Shown piece by piece: positions 8,060 through 15,879 of a DNA stretch of 40,000 nucleotides. Position numbers and translations under genes: made by a program. The notes beneath the pieces are model-generated. The model saw only the letters and a list, made by a program, of their open reading frames with translations, searched no databases and was not told the origin of the DNA. Source of the stretch: an uncultured Prevotellaceae bacterium. GTDB lineage: Bacteria > Bacteroidota > Bacteroidia > Bacteroidales > Muribaculaceae. The stretch spans positions 1-40,000 of the forward strand of contig CAMVKS010000023.1 in assembly GCA_947167995.1 (NCBI GenBank), given 5' to 3'. Every line of letters begins with the position of its first letter. Within the stretch, counting starts at the first letter, position 1.

Positions 8060-10183
8060 ATGAGAAAGACAATTTTTTTATTACTTGCCATCGCTGTTCT
8101 TGCTTTGCCAGCAGCTGGGAAAAAACCTAAAAGTGTGAACGAGACTAATGAAAATCCTTTCTTGACGGAGTACAAAACGAAGTACAATATTCCGCCATTC
8201 GACAAAATCAAGTATGAACACTATTTGCCTGCTCTTGAGCAGGGTATAGCTCAGCACAATCAGGAGATTGAGATGATTGCCAGTGCACGTCAAACTCCCA
8301 CCTTCGAGAACACCGTTTTGGCACTTGACAATAGCGGTGAAGTGTTCAATAAGGTGTGCTTGGTCTTTATGGCTCTTAACGAGAGTGATGCCACTCCCGA
8401 GATGCAGAAAATTGCCGAGAAATTCCTTCCGATGATGACTGCTCACAACGATGAGATATACATGAATGACGGTCTTTTCTCTCGCATTAAAATGGTTTAC
8501 AATAATGCCGACCAGATGGGACTCGACAATGTGCAGAAACGTCTTGTTGAGAAGTATTACAAGAAGTTTGTGCGCAAGGGTGCGCTTCTCACTCCCGAGC
8601 AGAAAGCCGAACTCATGCAGATTAACCAACGTGAGGCTGAGCTTGAGCTTGCCTTCGGTAAGAATGTGATGCACGAGATGAGTGAGAATGTGATTTATGT
8701 CACCGATGCCTCGCAGCTGTCGGGCCTCTCACAGGAGGTGATTGATGGAGCCGCCGAGCTTGCAAAGCAGCGTGGCCATGAGGGTTGGGCTTTCACAGCA
8801 TCGGCAGCCACTCGCCTGGCTGTCCTCAACGATGCCGACAATCGTGAACTCCGTGAGAAAATGTACAAGATGTACACCAGCACTGCCAGCCATGGTGATG
8901 AGTGGGACAACAGCAAGAACATCAATGAGATTCTCAAACTGCGTCAGCGCAAGGCCAACTTGCTTGGTTTTGAAACCTATGCCGATTATGCATGCGACGC
9001 AGTGATGGCAAAGACCGTGGAGAATGCTGAGGACCTGCTTATGCAGATTTGGCGTCCAGCAATCAAGAAAGTAGACGAGGAGGTTGCCGACATGCAACGT
9101 TATGCCAATGCTCACGGTGCCGACTTCCAGCTCGAGCCTTGGGACTACTACTATTATGCTAATAAGGTGAAAGCCGAGCGCTACAGCTTCAGCGAGGATG
9201 AAATCCGCCCTTATTTCGAGCTTAACAGCGTTGTGCAGAACGGTATTTTCTATGTTGCCAACAAACTCTATGGCATTACATTTACAGAGATAAAAGATGC
9301 TCCTAAATATAATCCAGAGGTTACCGTCTATGATGTTAAGGATGCCAACGGTAAGCATCTTGCAGTGTTTATGACCGACTATTTCCCACGCCCAACAAAA
9401 GCTCAGGGCGCCTGGATGAGTGTCTTTAACACTTCCTATAACTACAATGGCGTTGTTGAACGTCCCATCGTGTACAACGTGGGTAGTTTCAATCCTCCCA
9501 CCAAGGACACTCCTTCATTGCTGTCGATAGATCAGGTGGAGACTGTGTTCCACGAGTTTGGACATGCACTGCACGGAATGTTGACACAGGTTGCTTACCG
9601 TGGACTCGAGGGAACAAATATCGACCGCGATATGGTTGAGATGCCTTCACAAATCAATGAGCACTGGATGCTTGTGCCTGAGGTTCTGAGAAACTATGCA
9701 AGGCACTACAAGACTGGTGAGGTTATTCCACAAGCACTTGTTGATAAGCTCATAGAGTCGTCAAAGTTCAACCAGGGATTCATGACTACCGAACTTGTAG
9801 GAGCTGCTTTGCTCGATATTGAGTGGCATAAAATCAACTGGTGCGGCGACATTGATGTGAAAGCGTTTGAGCGCTCGGTTGCAAAACGTCTGCACATGCC
9901 CAAGATTATAGAATATCGCTATCGCAGTCCATATTTCAAGCACATCTTCAACAGCGAGGAGTATAGCTGCGGTTACTATACCTATCTTTGGGCACAAGTG
10001 CTCGAGGCCGATGGTTGGGAACGCTTCCAGGAGGAAGGTCCTATGAACGTGAACGTTGCCAACGACTATCGCCGTTACATCCTTGAGGCAGGCGACAGCG
10101 AGGATCCTATGGAACTCTACAAGAAGTTCCGTGGACGTGAGCCAGATGCCAGTGCGCTGCTTCGCCTGCGCGGACTTGAGTAA
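8060..10183 (+). CDS. M3 family zinc metallopeptidase (Dcp-like peptidyl-dipeptidase), secreted
   Basis: Oligopeptidase that probably removes dipeptides from peptide C-termini, acting in the periplasm. The N-terminus is a clear signal peptide (MRKTIFLLLAIAVLALPAAG). The 707-residue length is typical of Dcp/oligopeptidase A. The M3 zinc site is HEFGH, His498-Glu499-His502, with the third ligand Glu527 in MVEMPSQ 25 residues on. The C-terminal substrate region has YRSPYFKHIF and GYYTYLWAQVLEADGW, typical of Dcp. The gene follows the EEP gene by 27 bases and is followed by a strong terminator, so it closes the rhomboid operon or forms its own unit. Confidence 0.95.
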   Translation: MRKTIFLLLAIAVLALPAAGKKPKSVNETNENPFLTEYKTKYNIPPFDKIKYEHYLPALEQGIAQHNQEIEMIASARQTPTFENTVLALDNSGEVFNKVCLVFMALNESDATPEMQKIAEKFLPMMTAHNDEIYMNDGLFSRIKMVYNNADQMGLDNVQKRLVEKYYKKFVRKGALLTPEQKAELMQINQREAELELAFGKNVMHEMSENVIYVTDASQLSGLSQEVIDGAAELAKQRGHEGWAFTASAATRLAVLNDADNRELREKMYKMYTSTASHGDEWDNSKNINEILKLRQRKANLLGFETYADYACDAVMAKTVENAEDLLMQIWRPAIKKVDEEVADMQRYANAHGADFQLEPWDYYYYANKVKAERYSFSEDEIRPYFELNSVVQNGIFYVANKLYGITFTEIKDAPKYNPEVTVYDVKDANGKHLAVFMTDYFPRPTKAQGAWMSVFNTSYNYNGVVERPIVYNVGSFNPPTKDTPSLLSIDQVETVFHEFGHALHGMLTQVAYRGLEGTNIDRDMVEMPSQINEHWMLVPEVLRNYARHYKTGEVIPQALVDKLIESSKFNQGFMTTELVGAALLDIEWHKINWCGDIDVKAFERSVAKRLHMPKIIEYRYRSPYFKHIFNSEEYSCGYYTYLWAQVLEADGWERFQEEGPMNVNVANDYRRYILEAGDSEDPMELYKKFRGREPDASALLRLRGLE

Positions 10184-10207
10184 AAGTATTTTGAATACAA
10201 TATTAAT

Positions 10208-10254
10208 TTGTGATGCATAATCCTTTCTAAGTGATTGTGCATCACAATTTTTTT
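10208..10254 (+). terminator. terminator after the M3 peptidase gene
   Basis: The 15-base stem TTGTGATGCATAATC / GATTGTGCATCACAA (one T-G wobble) is followed by a run of seven T. Confidence 0.92.
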
Positions 10255-10326
10255 GTTAAAACTTATGGCTTGAATTAAGGTTAAGAGGCGCAATGAGTTT
10301 TTGTGAAATCTACAAAATCTTGCATT

Positions 10327-10386
10327 ATGAAAATCAAATTACTCATATTTGCGACGTTTGTCTTATCATATAAATTTGTATTATAG
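10327..10386 (+). other. possible 19-codon signal-peptide-like remnant
   Basis: A small frame ATG...TAG encodes MKIKLLIFATFVLSYKFVL: a basic start, hydrophobic core and nothing after it. It lies alone between two terminators. It could be the decayed start of a secreted protein or chance; I see no promoter for it. Confidence 0.2.
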
Positions 10387-10395
10387 AACAAAATA

Positions 10396-10427
10396 AATGT
10401 CCTCAAAAGAGCTCTTTTAGGGACATT
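10396..10427 (-). terminator. terminator of the DUF4252 gene
   Basis: The stem AATGTCC / GGACATT encloses a palindromic AAAAGAGCTCTTTT. On the minus strand it is followed by the T-rich TATTTTG. Confidence 0.8.
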
Positions 10428-10450
10428 AAATATCACAAGTGTGTCAATTA

Positions 10451-10981
10451 CTACTCGTCTAAAGGAGTGACAGTGGTTGAAGATTCATCGCGAAGCTCGT
10501 CTTCGATGTCTCTGACGTCTTCCATGCTGAATTCTCCTAATAATTGTATAACAATTATCTGTCGGTCATGCTCATTGATAACAAGTATTGCCTCATTGAA
10601 CGTCTCGCTATTGGCAGGAGAAGCATAAATCGCTATCTTTTCTTCCTTGTTAGAACTTGAACGGAAGAGTACTGAATAATTGCGGGGGTTGTCAAGGTCT
10701 TTCAATATTTTCTGAGCCTTCTTCACAGCCTTCTTCTTGCTTGTCATGATAAATTGCATGCTGGTCACTTTCCTGAGCATGCCTGAGGGGATGGGAGTGG
10801 CCTTCAATATTTCCATGCTTCCCATGTTGGTCAAGCCCTTTATCATGAAAGCGGGAATGTATTGTGCATATACATCGTCAAGTTCAGCAACTTTGTCGAC
10901 AGGACTTGATTGTGCTGCTGATACTAAACTTGAAAAAGAAAGTATCACAGCAAGAAGTATCAATTTAAGTTTGTCATTCAT
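10451..10981 (-). CDS. DUF4252 domain-containing secreted protein
   Basis: A Bacteroidota-specific small exported protein of unknown function. The 176 residues begin with a signal peptide ending around LVSAAQ. The mature part has the DUF4252 pattern: a central strand-helix region with a Lys-rich helix (TSKKKAVKKAQKILKDL), then KIAIYASP, and near the C-terminus RQIIVIQLLGEFSMEDVRDI, matching the family's conserved 'QLxG' segment. No Cys lipobox is present, so it is likely a soluble periplasmic protein. It is monocistronic with its own terminator and a TACATTTG -7 box. Family assignment is from pattern memory, not a search. Confidence 0.8.
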   Translation of the reverse strand: MNDKLKLILLAVILSFSSLVSAAQSSPVDKVAELDDVYAQYIPAFMIKGLTNMGSMEILKATPIPSGMLRKVTSMQFIMTSKKKAVKKAQKILKDLDNPRNYSVLFRSSSNKEEKIAIYASPANSETFNEAILVINEHDRQIIVIQLLGEFSMEDVRDIEDELRDESSTTVTPLDE

Positions 10982-11021
10982 TTTATTCTTCGTTTTTTGT
11001 TAATAATTGCATTATTCGTGG

Positions 11022-11029
11022 CAAATGTA
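11022..11029 (-). promoter_or_regulatory. -7 box for the DUF4252 gene
   Basis: TACATTTG on the minus strand, about 40 bases before the start. No ideally spaced TTTG lies upstream. Confidence 0.4.
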
Positions 11030-11198
11030 GTGCATTTTTTGTCAAAATTGATGATTAACAGGCCGATTATTTCGTTATTAACAATTTTTTTTATACTTTA
11101 GCGGTCTGAAAAAATGCGAATAAGCGAGACAAAGCTGAGCTTGCTCAAAGCCTTGTGAGCGTGAGCATTTTATTTAAAACAAAGAGAATATCATTAGT

Positions 11199-12029
11199 AT
11201 GAGCCGTATTATTTCTTTTTATATTTTATGCTTTATGCTTTTTATGGCACTTTCGGGATGTTCCGGTAGTGGAGAATCAACCGAAGGCGACGTTAAACTT
11301 GCCACCGATTCGGTAGAAGAAACCGGTTCTTTCAAGAAGAGCAACGGAGAGGTGTGCCAGATGAAAGTCAAGCTTGTTGCGTCCTATCCACAATCCTATA
11401 AAGATTCTACATCGGTCAATAAGTTGAAGAAACTTTTTGCTCAAGCTGTTTTGAATAGTACTGAAGATGTGGGTGGCATCAAAGAAGCTATGAGACTTTA
11501 TGCCAAGTCAGTCATCACAAAAAACACGCCTAAAGAGGACAACAGTTCTGCGGCCGATTCAATTGTAGACGAGATAGATATTGACCGTTTTGAGCTTACT
11601 GTGAATGTCAAGGTGATGTATTATTCTAATGGACTGATATCCTTCTGTAAGGAGGAGGCGATAGATAAGAATGGTCAACGCACGTCTACCTCTCACCATT
11701 ATATAAACTTCGACCTAAAAGAAATGAAGAAGGTTACACTTGCCGATTTGTTCAGAGATGACTGTATAGAGAAATTGACGGCGGCATTGAAGGAGAAACT
11801 CATGGACGACCAGGGCGCAAGCAATGAAGATGAGTTGAATGATTTGGGTTATTTCAATTTGCCAAATCTCACTGTTACCAACAATTTCTTTTTCACAAGC
11901 CGGGGTATCACATGGAGTTACGATGCCAGTGTCATAGCAGTGGAATCGGTGGGTGAGCCCACTATAAATATCGACTATGACGACCTTGAGCAATTCCAGT
12001 GTGAGAATTCTATACTGAAGAGGTTGTAA
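11199..12029 (+). CDS. DUF3298 (RsiV-like) lipoprotein
   Basis: Envelope lipoprotein of 276 residues. The signal peptide ends in lipobox LSGC, with lipidated Cys21. Residues about 50-180 resemble the DUF4163-type beta domain. The C-terminal part has the DUF3298 layout: KVTLADLFRDDCIEKLTAAL (helix), then NFFFTSRGITWSYDASVIA...GEPTINIDYDDLEQF, where the chain ends soon after. The same fold occurs in the lysozyme-binding anti-sigma factor RsiV and in the deacetylase PdaC, but no enzymatic or anti-sigma part is present, so function is unknown. It heads a probable operon with rsmG (27-base gap). Confidence 0.85.
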   Translation: MSRIISFYILCFMLFMALSGCSGSGESTEGDVKLATDSVEETGSFKKSNGEVCQMKVKLVASYPQSYKDSTSVNKLKKLFAQAVLNSTEDVGGIKEAMRLYAKSVITKNTPKEDNSSAADSIVDEIDIDRFELTVNVKVMYYSNGLISFCKEEAIDKNGQRTSTSHHYINFDLKEMKKVTLADLFRDDCIEKLTAALKEKLMDDQGASNEDELNDLGYFNLPNLTVTNNFFFTSRGITWSYDASVIAVESVGEPTINIDYDDLEQFQCENSILKRL

Positions 12030-12056
12030 CTTGTTGTCTTTTTTTGAGATATAGAA

Positions 12057-12677
12057 ATGGAGCTTATAAAACAATATTTTCCCGAATTGAGTTCACATCA
12101 GCTTGAGCAATTTGGTGTTATGATGCGTGCATACCCAGAATGGAACGCAAAGATAAATGTCATTTCTCGTAAGGACATTGACAACCTTGAAATCAATCAC
12201 ATCCTTCATTCTCTCGCACTTGTAAAATTTGTGAAATTCACACCTGGGACAAGGATTCTTGACCTTGGTACAGGAGGCGGTTTCCCGGGATTGCCATTGT
12301 CAGTTTATTACCCCGAGGTGTCATTTCTTCTTGTCGACCGCATCGCCAAGAAGTTGAAAGTTGCTCAGGACATTGCACAAAAGGCGGGAATTACCAACGT
12401 TGTTTTTCAACATGGCGATGTGCTGGAGGTAAAAGGCAAGTATGATTTTGTCGTCAGTCGTGCTGTGATGCCGCTTCCCGATATGGTGAAGCTTGTTAGG
12501 CGATATGTCTCTAACGACCATGCCAATGCAATTCCTAATGGCTTGCTGTGCCTTAAAGGAGGAGACTTGAACGATGAACTGTCTCGATTCAAGAAAGAGG
12601 CACTTGTTGATGAGATAAGTAGCTATTTTAAAGAAGAATTCTTCAAGACTAAGAAGATTGTTTATCTACCACTATAA
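12057..12677 (+). CDS. rsmG: 16S rRNA (guanine527-N7)-methyltransferase RsmG
   Basis: SAM-dependent methylation of G527 in 16S rRNA. The 206 residues match the family length. The N-terminal helix pair (LSSHQLEQFGVMMRAYPEWN) leads into KINVISRKD, then the SAM site ILDLGTGGGFPGLPLS, the acidic residue in LLVDRIAKKL, the HGDV motif and VVSRAVMPLP. All are GidB/RsmG hallmarks. It is co-directional with the lipoprotein upstream and the MBL-fold gene 15 bases downstream. Confidence 0.97.
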   Translation: MELIKQYFPELSSHQLEQFGVMMRAYPEWNAKINVISRKDIDNLEINHILHSLALVKFVKFTPGTRILDLGTGGGFPGLPLSVYYPEVSFLLVDRIAKKLKVAQDIAQKAGITNVVFQHGDVLEVKGKYDFVVSRAVMPLPDMVKLVRRYVSNDHANAIPNGLLCLKGGDLNDELSRFKKEALVDEISSYFKEEFFKTKKIVYLPL

Positions 12678-12692
12678 TCCCTTTCAAAAAAC

Positions 12693-13337
12693 ATGAAAAT
12701 CTCAAGGTTTACTATGAACCCTTTTGGCATGAACTGCTATATCTTGTGGAGCGCACCAGGAGGTGAGTGTATTGTGATTGATCCTGGCATGATGACCGAT
12801 AGCGAAAAGGATATGATTACTTCGTTTATCGATGGTAATAATCTCATTTTAAAACATTTGTTGCTCACTCATTGTCATGTGGACCATGCTTGTTCCGCTC
12901 GTTGGTTAGCAACAAAATATGACGTGAAAGTCGAGGCTGGTGTCAAAGAGATTGAACTTGCTGCTCAAATGCCCGCTCAAGGGGCCCGTTTCGGCTTGAA
13001 GATAGATATGACGCCATTGACTATTGACCACTTTTTGTCGGAGAATGATATAATAGAATTAGGCGGAGAGGAAATTCGTGTTCTTGAGACTCCTGGACAC
13101 TCACCAGGTTCTTTGTCTTTTTACTGCCCCGACAGTTCGCTTGTTCTCACTGGTGACGTTGTGTTTCAAAGCAGTATAGGTCGAACCGATTTGCCTGGAG
13201 GCTCATTCCAGGTACTGATGGAGAGCATCAATTCTAAGATTCTCACATTGCCCGACGATACTGTCATTGCTTCTGGCCATGGCGACACGACAACCGTTGG
13301 CGATGAGAAGGTCTATAATCCTTTTTTGATCATATAA
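12693..13337 (+). CDS. MBL-fold metallo-hydrolase (glyoxalase II-like)
   Basis: Cytosolic metallo-beta-lactamase-fold hydrolase, 214 residues. The dinuclear metal site is complete: LLTHCHVDHACS (HxHxDH), TPGHSPGS, LTGDVVFQSSIGRTD and the final SGHGDTT. The pattern GRTDLPGG is common to the glyoxalase II/YcbL group, which usually hydrolyses thioesters. There is no signal peptide. It lies 15 bases after rsmG and is probably the last gene of that operon. Confidence 0.93.
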   Translation: MKISRFTMNPFGMNCYILWSAPGGECIVIDPGMMTDSEKDMITSFIDGNNLILKHLLLTHCHVDHACSARWLATKYDVKVEAGVKEIELAAQMPAQGARFGLKIDMTPLTIDHFLSENDIIELGGEEIRVLETPGHSPGSLSFYCPDSSLVLTGDVVFQSSIGRTDLPGGSFQVLMESINSKILTLPDDTVIASGHGDTTTVGDEKVYNPFLII

Positions 13338-13350
13338 AAGTTGTTTGTAG

Positions 13351-13369
13351 TGCTTACAATCTGTAAGCA
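13351..13369. repeat. short inverted repeat
   Basis: TGCTTACA-ATC-TGTAAGCA, an 8-base perfect stem 13 bases after the MBL-fold gene, without a T run. It could be an mRNA 3'-end hairpin or a protein site. Confidence 0.5.
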
Positions 13370-13390
13370 ACGTGTCCAATTATATCTTCG

Positions 13391-13415
13391 AGAAGGCTCA
13401 AAAAATGAACCTTTT
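13391..13415 (+). terminator. weak terminator-like hairpin after the rsmG operon
   Basis: AAGG...CCTT with an inner TC/GA pair is followed by a short T run (CCTTTTTG). The stem is short, so this is tentative. Confidence 0.35.
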
Positions 13416-13480
13416 TGCACCATTGTCAGCATAATTGACAATTTTTAAGCAATAATATGAAAAAATACCTTAGAACTTTT

Positions 13481-13509
13481 TTTGTTTTTCAAAGAAAGTT
13501 GTATTTTTG
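13481..13509 (+). promoter_or_regulatory. promoter of the small T9SS-tail-like gene
   Basis: TTTG (13481-13484), 17 bases, then TATTTTTG (13502-13509). Both elements match the Bacteroidota consensus; the spacer is slightly short. The start codon follows about 24 bases later. Confidence 0.65.
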
Positions 13510-13533
13510 CATCTGTAACTGTGACAAAAAGTG

Positions 13534-13860
13534 ATGAGGCGATTGTTGGTAATATTTTCTATGATTATTGCACTTGCTCTTCCATCGAGTGTGAGTGCCA
13601 AGGTTCAATGGCGTGAGACTAATCACGTGCAAGGACGCAGCCTCACCGACCCTAAACAGACCGATGGCATAGAGATTTTCCAGCGTAGCGGCATTATCAC
13701 GATTCGTACTCAGAAAACTATTCAAGTCAAAGTATTTACTATCTTAGGACAATTAGTGTCGCAGGCAACACTCTCTCCTGGTATTTCGGAACTGAAACTT
13801 AATTCACGTGGCATATATTTAGTTAAGATAGGAAATATAACTCAAAAGGTTGCAATATGA
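13534..13860 (+). CDS. small secreted protein consisting of a T9SS type A sorting-domain-like module
   Basis: 108 residues from ATG 13534; a GTG directly before it at 13531 is the alternative start. Residues 1-22 form a signal peptide (MRRLLVIFSMIIALALPSSVSA). After a short linker, residues 46-108 resemble a type IX secretion C-terminal tail: IEIFQRSGIITIRTQ, then VKVFTILGQLVSQATLSPG, then SRGIYLVKIGN and TQKVAI ending at the last residue. That is the order seen in Por_Secre_tail domains (strand, 'GqlV', 'GiYlVki...qKv'). Unusually there is no cargo domain, so either the tail is the whole product or it is a decayed larger protein. It has its own promoter and lies 81 bases before ilvE. Confidence 0.75.
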   Translation: MRRLLVIFSMIIALALPSSVSAKVQWRETNHVQGRSLTDPKQTDGIEIFQRSGIITIRTQKTIQVKVFTILGQLVSQATLSPGISELKLNSRGIYLVKIGNITQKVAI

Positions 13861-13941
13861 ATATAATTGGGAAAGAAACAAGCCGCCTTTTGATTTTTAT
13901 AGCTTATCGTTAATAAACTTTTTAATACACATTTATTTATT

Positions 13942-14970
13942 ATGACAAACTTAGAGAACATTAATTGGAGTAGCCTGCCTTTTGGTTACATTAAGGCCGA
14001 CTATAACGTGCGTTGTACCTTCAAAGATGGAAAATGGGGCGAAATAGAGGTTAGCGACTCAGAATTCGTCAACATTCACATCGCAGCTACCTGCTTGCAC
14101 TATGGACAGGAAATCTTCGAGGGATTGAAGGCTTTCCGTGGAAAAGATGGCAAGATTCGCATCTTCCGTCCCGAGGCTAATGCACAGCGCCTCATCAACA
14201 GTGCCAAGGGCATCAAGATGGAACCCGTTCCAGAAGAGCTCTTCTTGGAGATGGTAAAGAAGGTTGTGAAGCTTAACGAGCGCTTCATTCCTCCCTATGA
14301 GAGCGGCAGCTCGCTTTACATCCGTCCAGTTGAAATTGGAACCCAGGCAAGAGTAGGTGTTAAGCCAGCCGATGAGTACACTATTATAATTTTCGTTACA
14401 CCAGTAGGTCCTTACTTCCCCGAAGGCTTCAAGCCAACAAAGGTTGCCGTTTATCGTGAGTATGACCGTGCAGCTCCATGTGGTACCGGTCGTTGGAAGG
14501 TGGGCGGAAACTACGCTTGCGGTATGCGTGCTACAGCTCGTGCTCAAGAGAATGGTTTCTCGGCAGTGCTCTTCCTTGACCCCAAGGAGAAGAAGTATCT
14601 CGATGAGTGCGGACCAGCCAACTTCTTTGCCATCAAGGGCAACAAATATATCACCCCAAAGAGTGGTTCAATCCTTCCTTCAATCACCAACATGAGCCTT
14701 CAGCAAATTGCCAAGGACATGGGTCTTGAGGTAGAATGCCGTCCAATTCCTATCGAGGAGCTTGCCGAGGTCGACGAGGCAGCCGAGTGCGGAACTGCAG
14801 CAGTTTGCTCACCATTGAGTGAGATTTATGACAACGACATGGATAAGACCTATGTGATTTCCAAGGATGGTAATGCAGGTCCTGTAGTTACCGAGCTTTA
14901 CAAGCGTTTGCAAGGCATCCAGAAGGGTGATTTGGAAGACATTCACGGTTGGAATACAATCCTTGACTGA
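13942..14970 (+). CDS. ilvE: branched-chain amino acid aminotransferase
   Basis: PLP enzyme of fold class IV that transaminates Leu, Ile and Val with 2-oxoglutarate. The 342-residue length fits the longer BCAT type. Signatures: CLHYGQEIFEGLKAF near residue 51, RPEANAQRL, SLYIRP, and GRWKVGGNYA with the PLP lysine at Lys186. Further on come LDECGPANFF, SILPSITNMS and ECGTAAVCSPL (phosphate-binding and substrate loops). The gene is followed by a strong terminator. The frame is intact. Confidence 0.96.
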   Translation: MTNLENINWSSLPFGYIKADYNVRCTFKDGKWGEIEVSDSEFVNIHIAATCLHYGQEIFEGLKAFRGKDGKIRIFRPEANAQRLINSAKGIKMEPVPEELFLEMVKKVVKLNERFIPPYESGSSLYIRPVEIGTQARVGVKPADEYTIIIFVTPVGPYFPEGFKPTKVAVYREYDRAAPCGTGRWKVGGNYACGMRATARAQENGFSAVLFLDPKEKKYLDECGPANFFAIKGNKYITPKSGSILPSITNMSLQQIAKDMGLEVECRPIPIEELAEVDEAAECGTAAVCSPLSEIYDNDMDKTYVISKDGNAGPVVTELYKRLQGIQKGDLEDIHGWNTILD

Positions 14971-14998
14971 TTGTACTGAACTCAGTTGAAAATTACAG

Positions 14999-15042
14999 AG
15001 GTGTGTTGCATTATGAGTAAAGTCATTGCGGCACACCTTTTT
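14999..15042 (+). terminator. terminator after ilvE
   Basis: The stem AGGTGTG / CACACCT, extended inward by GCA/TGC, is followed by a T run. It ends only 14 bases before the HD gene's start, so that gene must depend on readthrough or on a promoter I cannot see. Confidence 0.88.
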
Positions 15043-15055
15043 CTATTCATTTGTC

Positions 15056-15607
15056 ATGATTGATACTTACTCAATTATTTATCGTTATTATCGTCAGGGA
15101 AGCCCTTTGTGCTCATTGTTGATAAAACACAGCGAGCAGGTTGCAACCCTTGCCAAGAAGCTTGCCGAGCGACTTGTCGCAACACACACACCTGTCGACA
15201 TAGACTTTGTTGTCGAGGCGGCAATGCTTCATGATATAGGTATATTGCATACCGATGCTCCGGGTATTTATTGTAACGGGGATCAGCCATACATTTGTCA
15301 TGGCGTTTTGGGGCGAGCCATGCTTGACGAGTTGGGATTGTTCAGGCATGCTCTTGTGTGTGAGCGCCACACTGGAGCGGGTCTGTCGTGTGAAGAAATT
15401 GTTTCGCGCGAATTACCATTGCCGCATCGTGACTTGCTACCGGTGAGTATCGAAGAAAAATTGGTGTGCTATGCCGACAAGTTCTTCAGCAAGTCACACC
15501 CCGACGACACACGCACACTTGATGTCGCAAGAGCTAAACTCGAAAAATTTGGTCCCGACACCCTTGCTCGATTCGACATGATGACAGCTTTATTTGGAGC
15601 GCCATAG
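15056..15607 (+). CDS. HD/HDIG-domain phosphohydrolase
   Basis: Metal-dependent phosphohydrolase of the HD superfamily, 183 residues from ATG 15056. An upstream in-frame TTG at 15026 lies inside the terminator, so I reject it. Metal-site residues are visible in order: His25 (KHSEQVA), His59-Asp60 in MLHDIGI, His82 (YICHGV), His105 (CERHTG) and Asp141 (YADKF). The pattern resembles YqeK/HDIG-type small hydrolases; the substrate is unknown. It is followed by its own terminator. Confidence 0.88.
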   Translation: MIDTYSIIYRYYRQGSPLCSLLIKHSEQVATLAKKLAERLVATHTPVDIDFVVEAAMLHDIGILHTDAPGIYCNGDQPYICHGVLGRAMLDELGLFRHALVCERHTGAGLSCEEIVSRELPLPHRDLLPVSIEEKLVCYADKFFSKSHPDDTRTLDVARAKLEKFGPDTLARFDMMTALFGAP

Positions 15608-15625
15608 AAAATGAATAATAAAACA

Positions 15626-15665
15626 ACTGCCGTAGATTCCAAATGGATTCTGCGGCAGTATTTTG
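15626..15665 (+). terminator. terminator after the HD-domain gene
   Basis: The stem ACTGCCG...CGGCAGT continues inward (AGATTCC / GGATTCT, one mismatch) with an AAAT loop and is followed by a short ATTTTG tail. Confidence 0.7.
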
Positions 15666-15712
15666 ATATGGCGTTATTTATTCATGTCCAGATGTCAATT
15701 CACGCAATGCAA

Positions 15713-15747
15713 GGCAGAGATGATTGATAACGAAGCTTTACTCTGCC
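15713..15747. repeat. inverted repeat in the region before LptD
   Basis: GGCAGAG and CTCTGCC are separated by 21 bases and followed by an A-rich stretch. It may be a weak RNA hairpin. Apart from this, the nearby terminator and the promoter at 15841, the 15608-15879 gap shows nothing recognisable. Confidence 0.35.
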
Positions 15748-15840
15748 TCACTTGGGTTAAAAAATAAAAAACTTTATTGAAATTAGTTGTTATAGACAAT
15801 TAATAAATGTCAATGTTGGGTATTAATTAGCAGAAATGAT

Positions 15841-15848
15841 TAATTTTG
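15841..15848 (+). promoter_or_regulatory. -7 box for the LptD gene
   Basis: TAATTTTG, a consensus TAnnTTTG box, with a TTG 22 bases upstream. It lies 31 bases before the proposed TTG start, so the leader would be about 25 bases. Confidence 0.55.
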
Positions 15849-15879
15849 CAGTTTGAATTGATGTTTACATCAGACTAAA

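Noticed and set aside
8081-9358. Long minus-strand frames of about 200 codons across the M3 peptidase gene
   Set aside because: They are antisense shadows of a well-supported metallopeptidase with intact zinc motif; the translations resemble no family.
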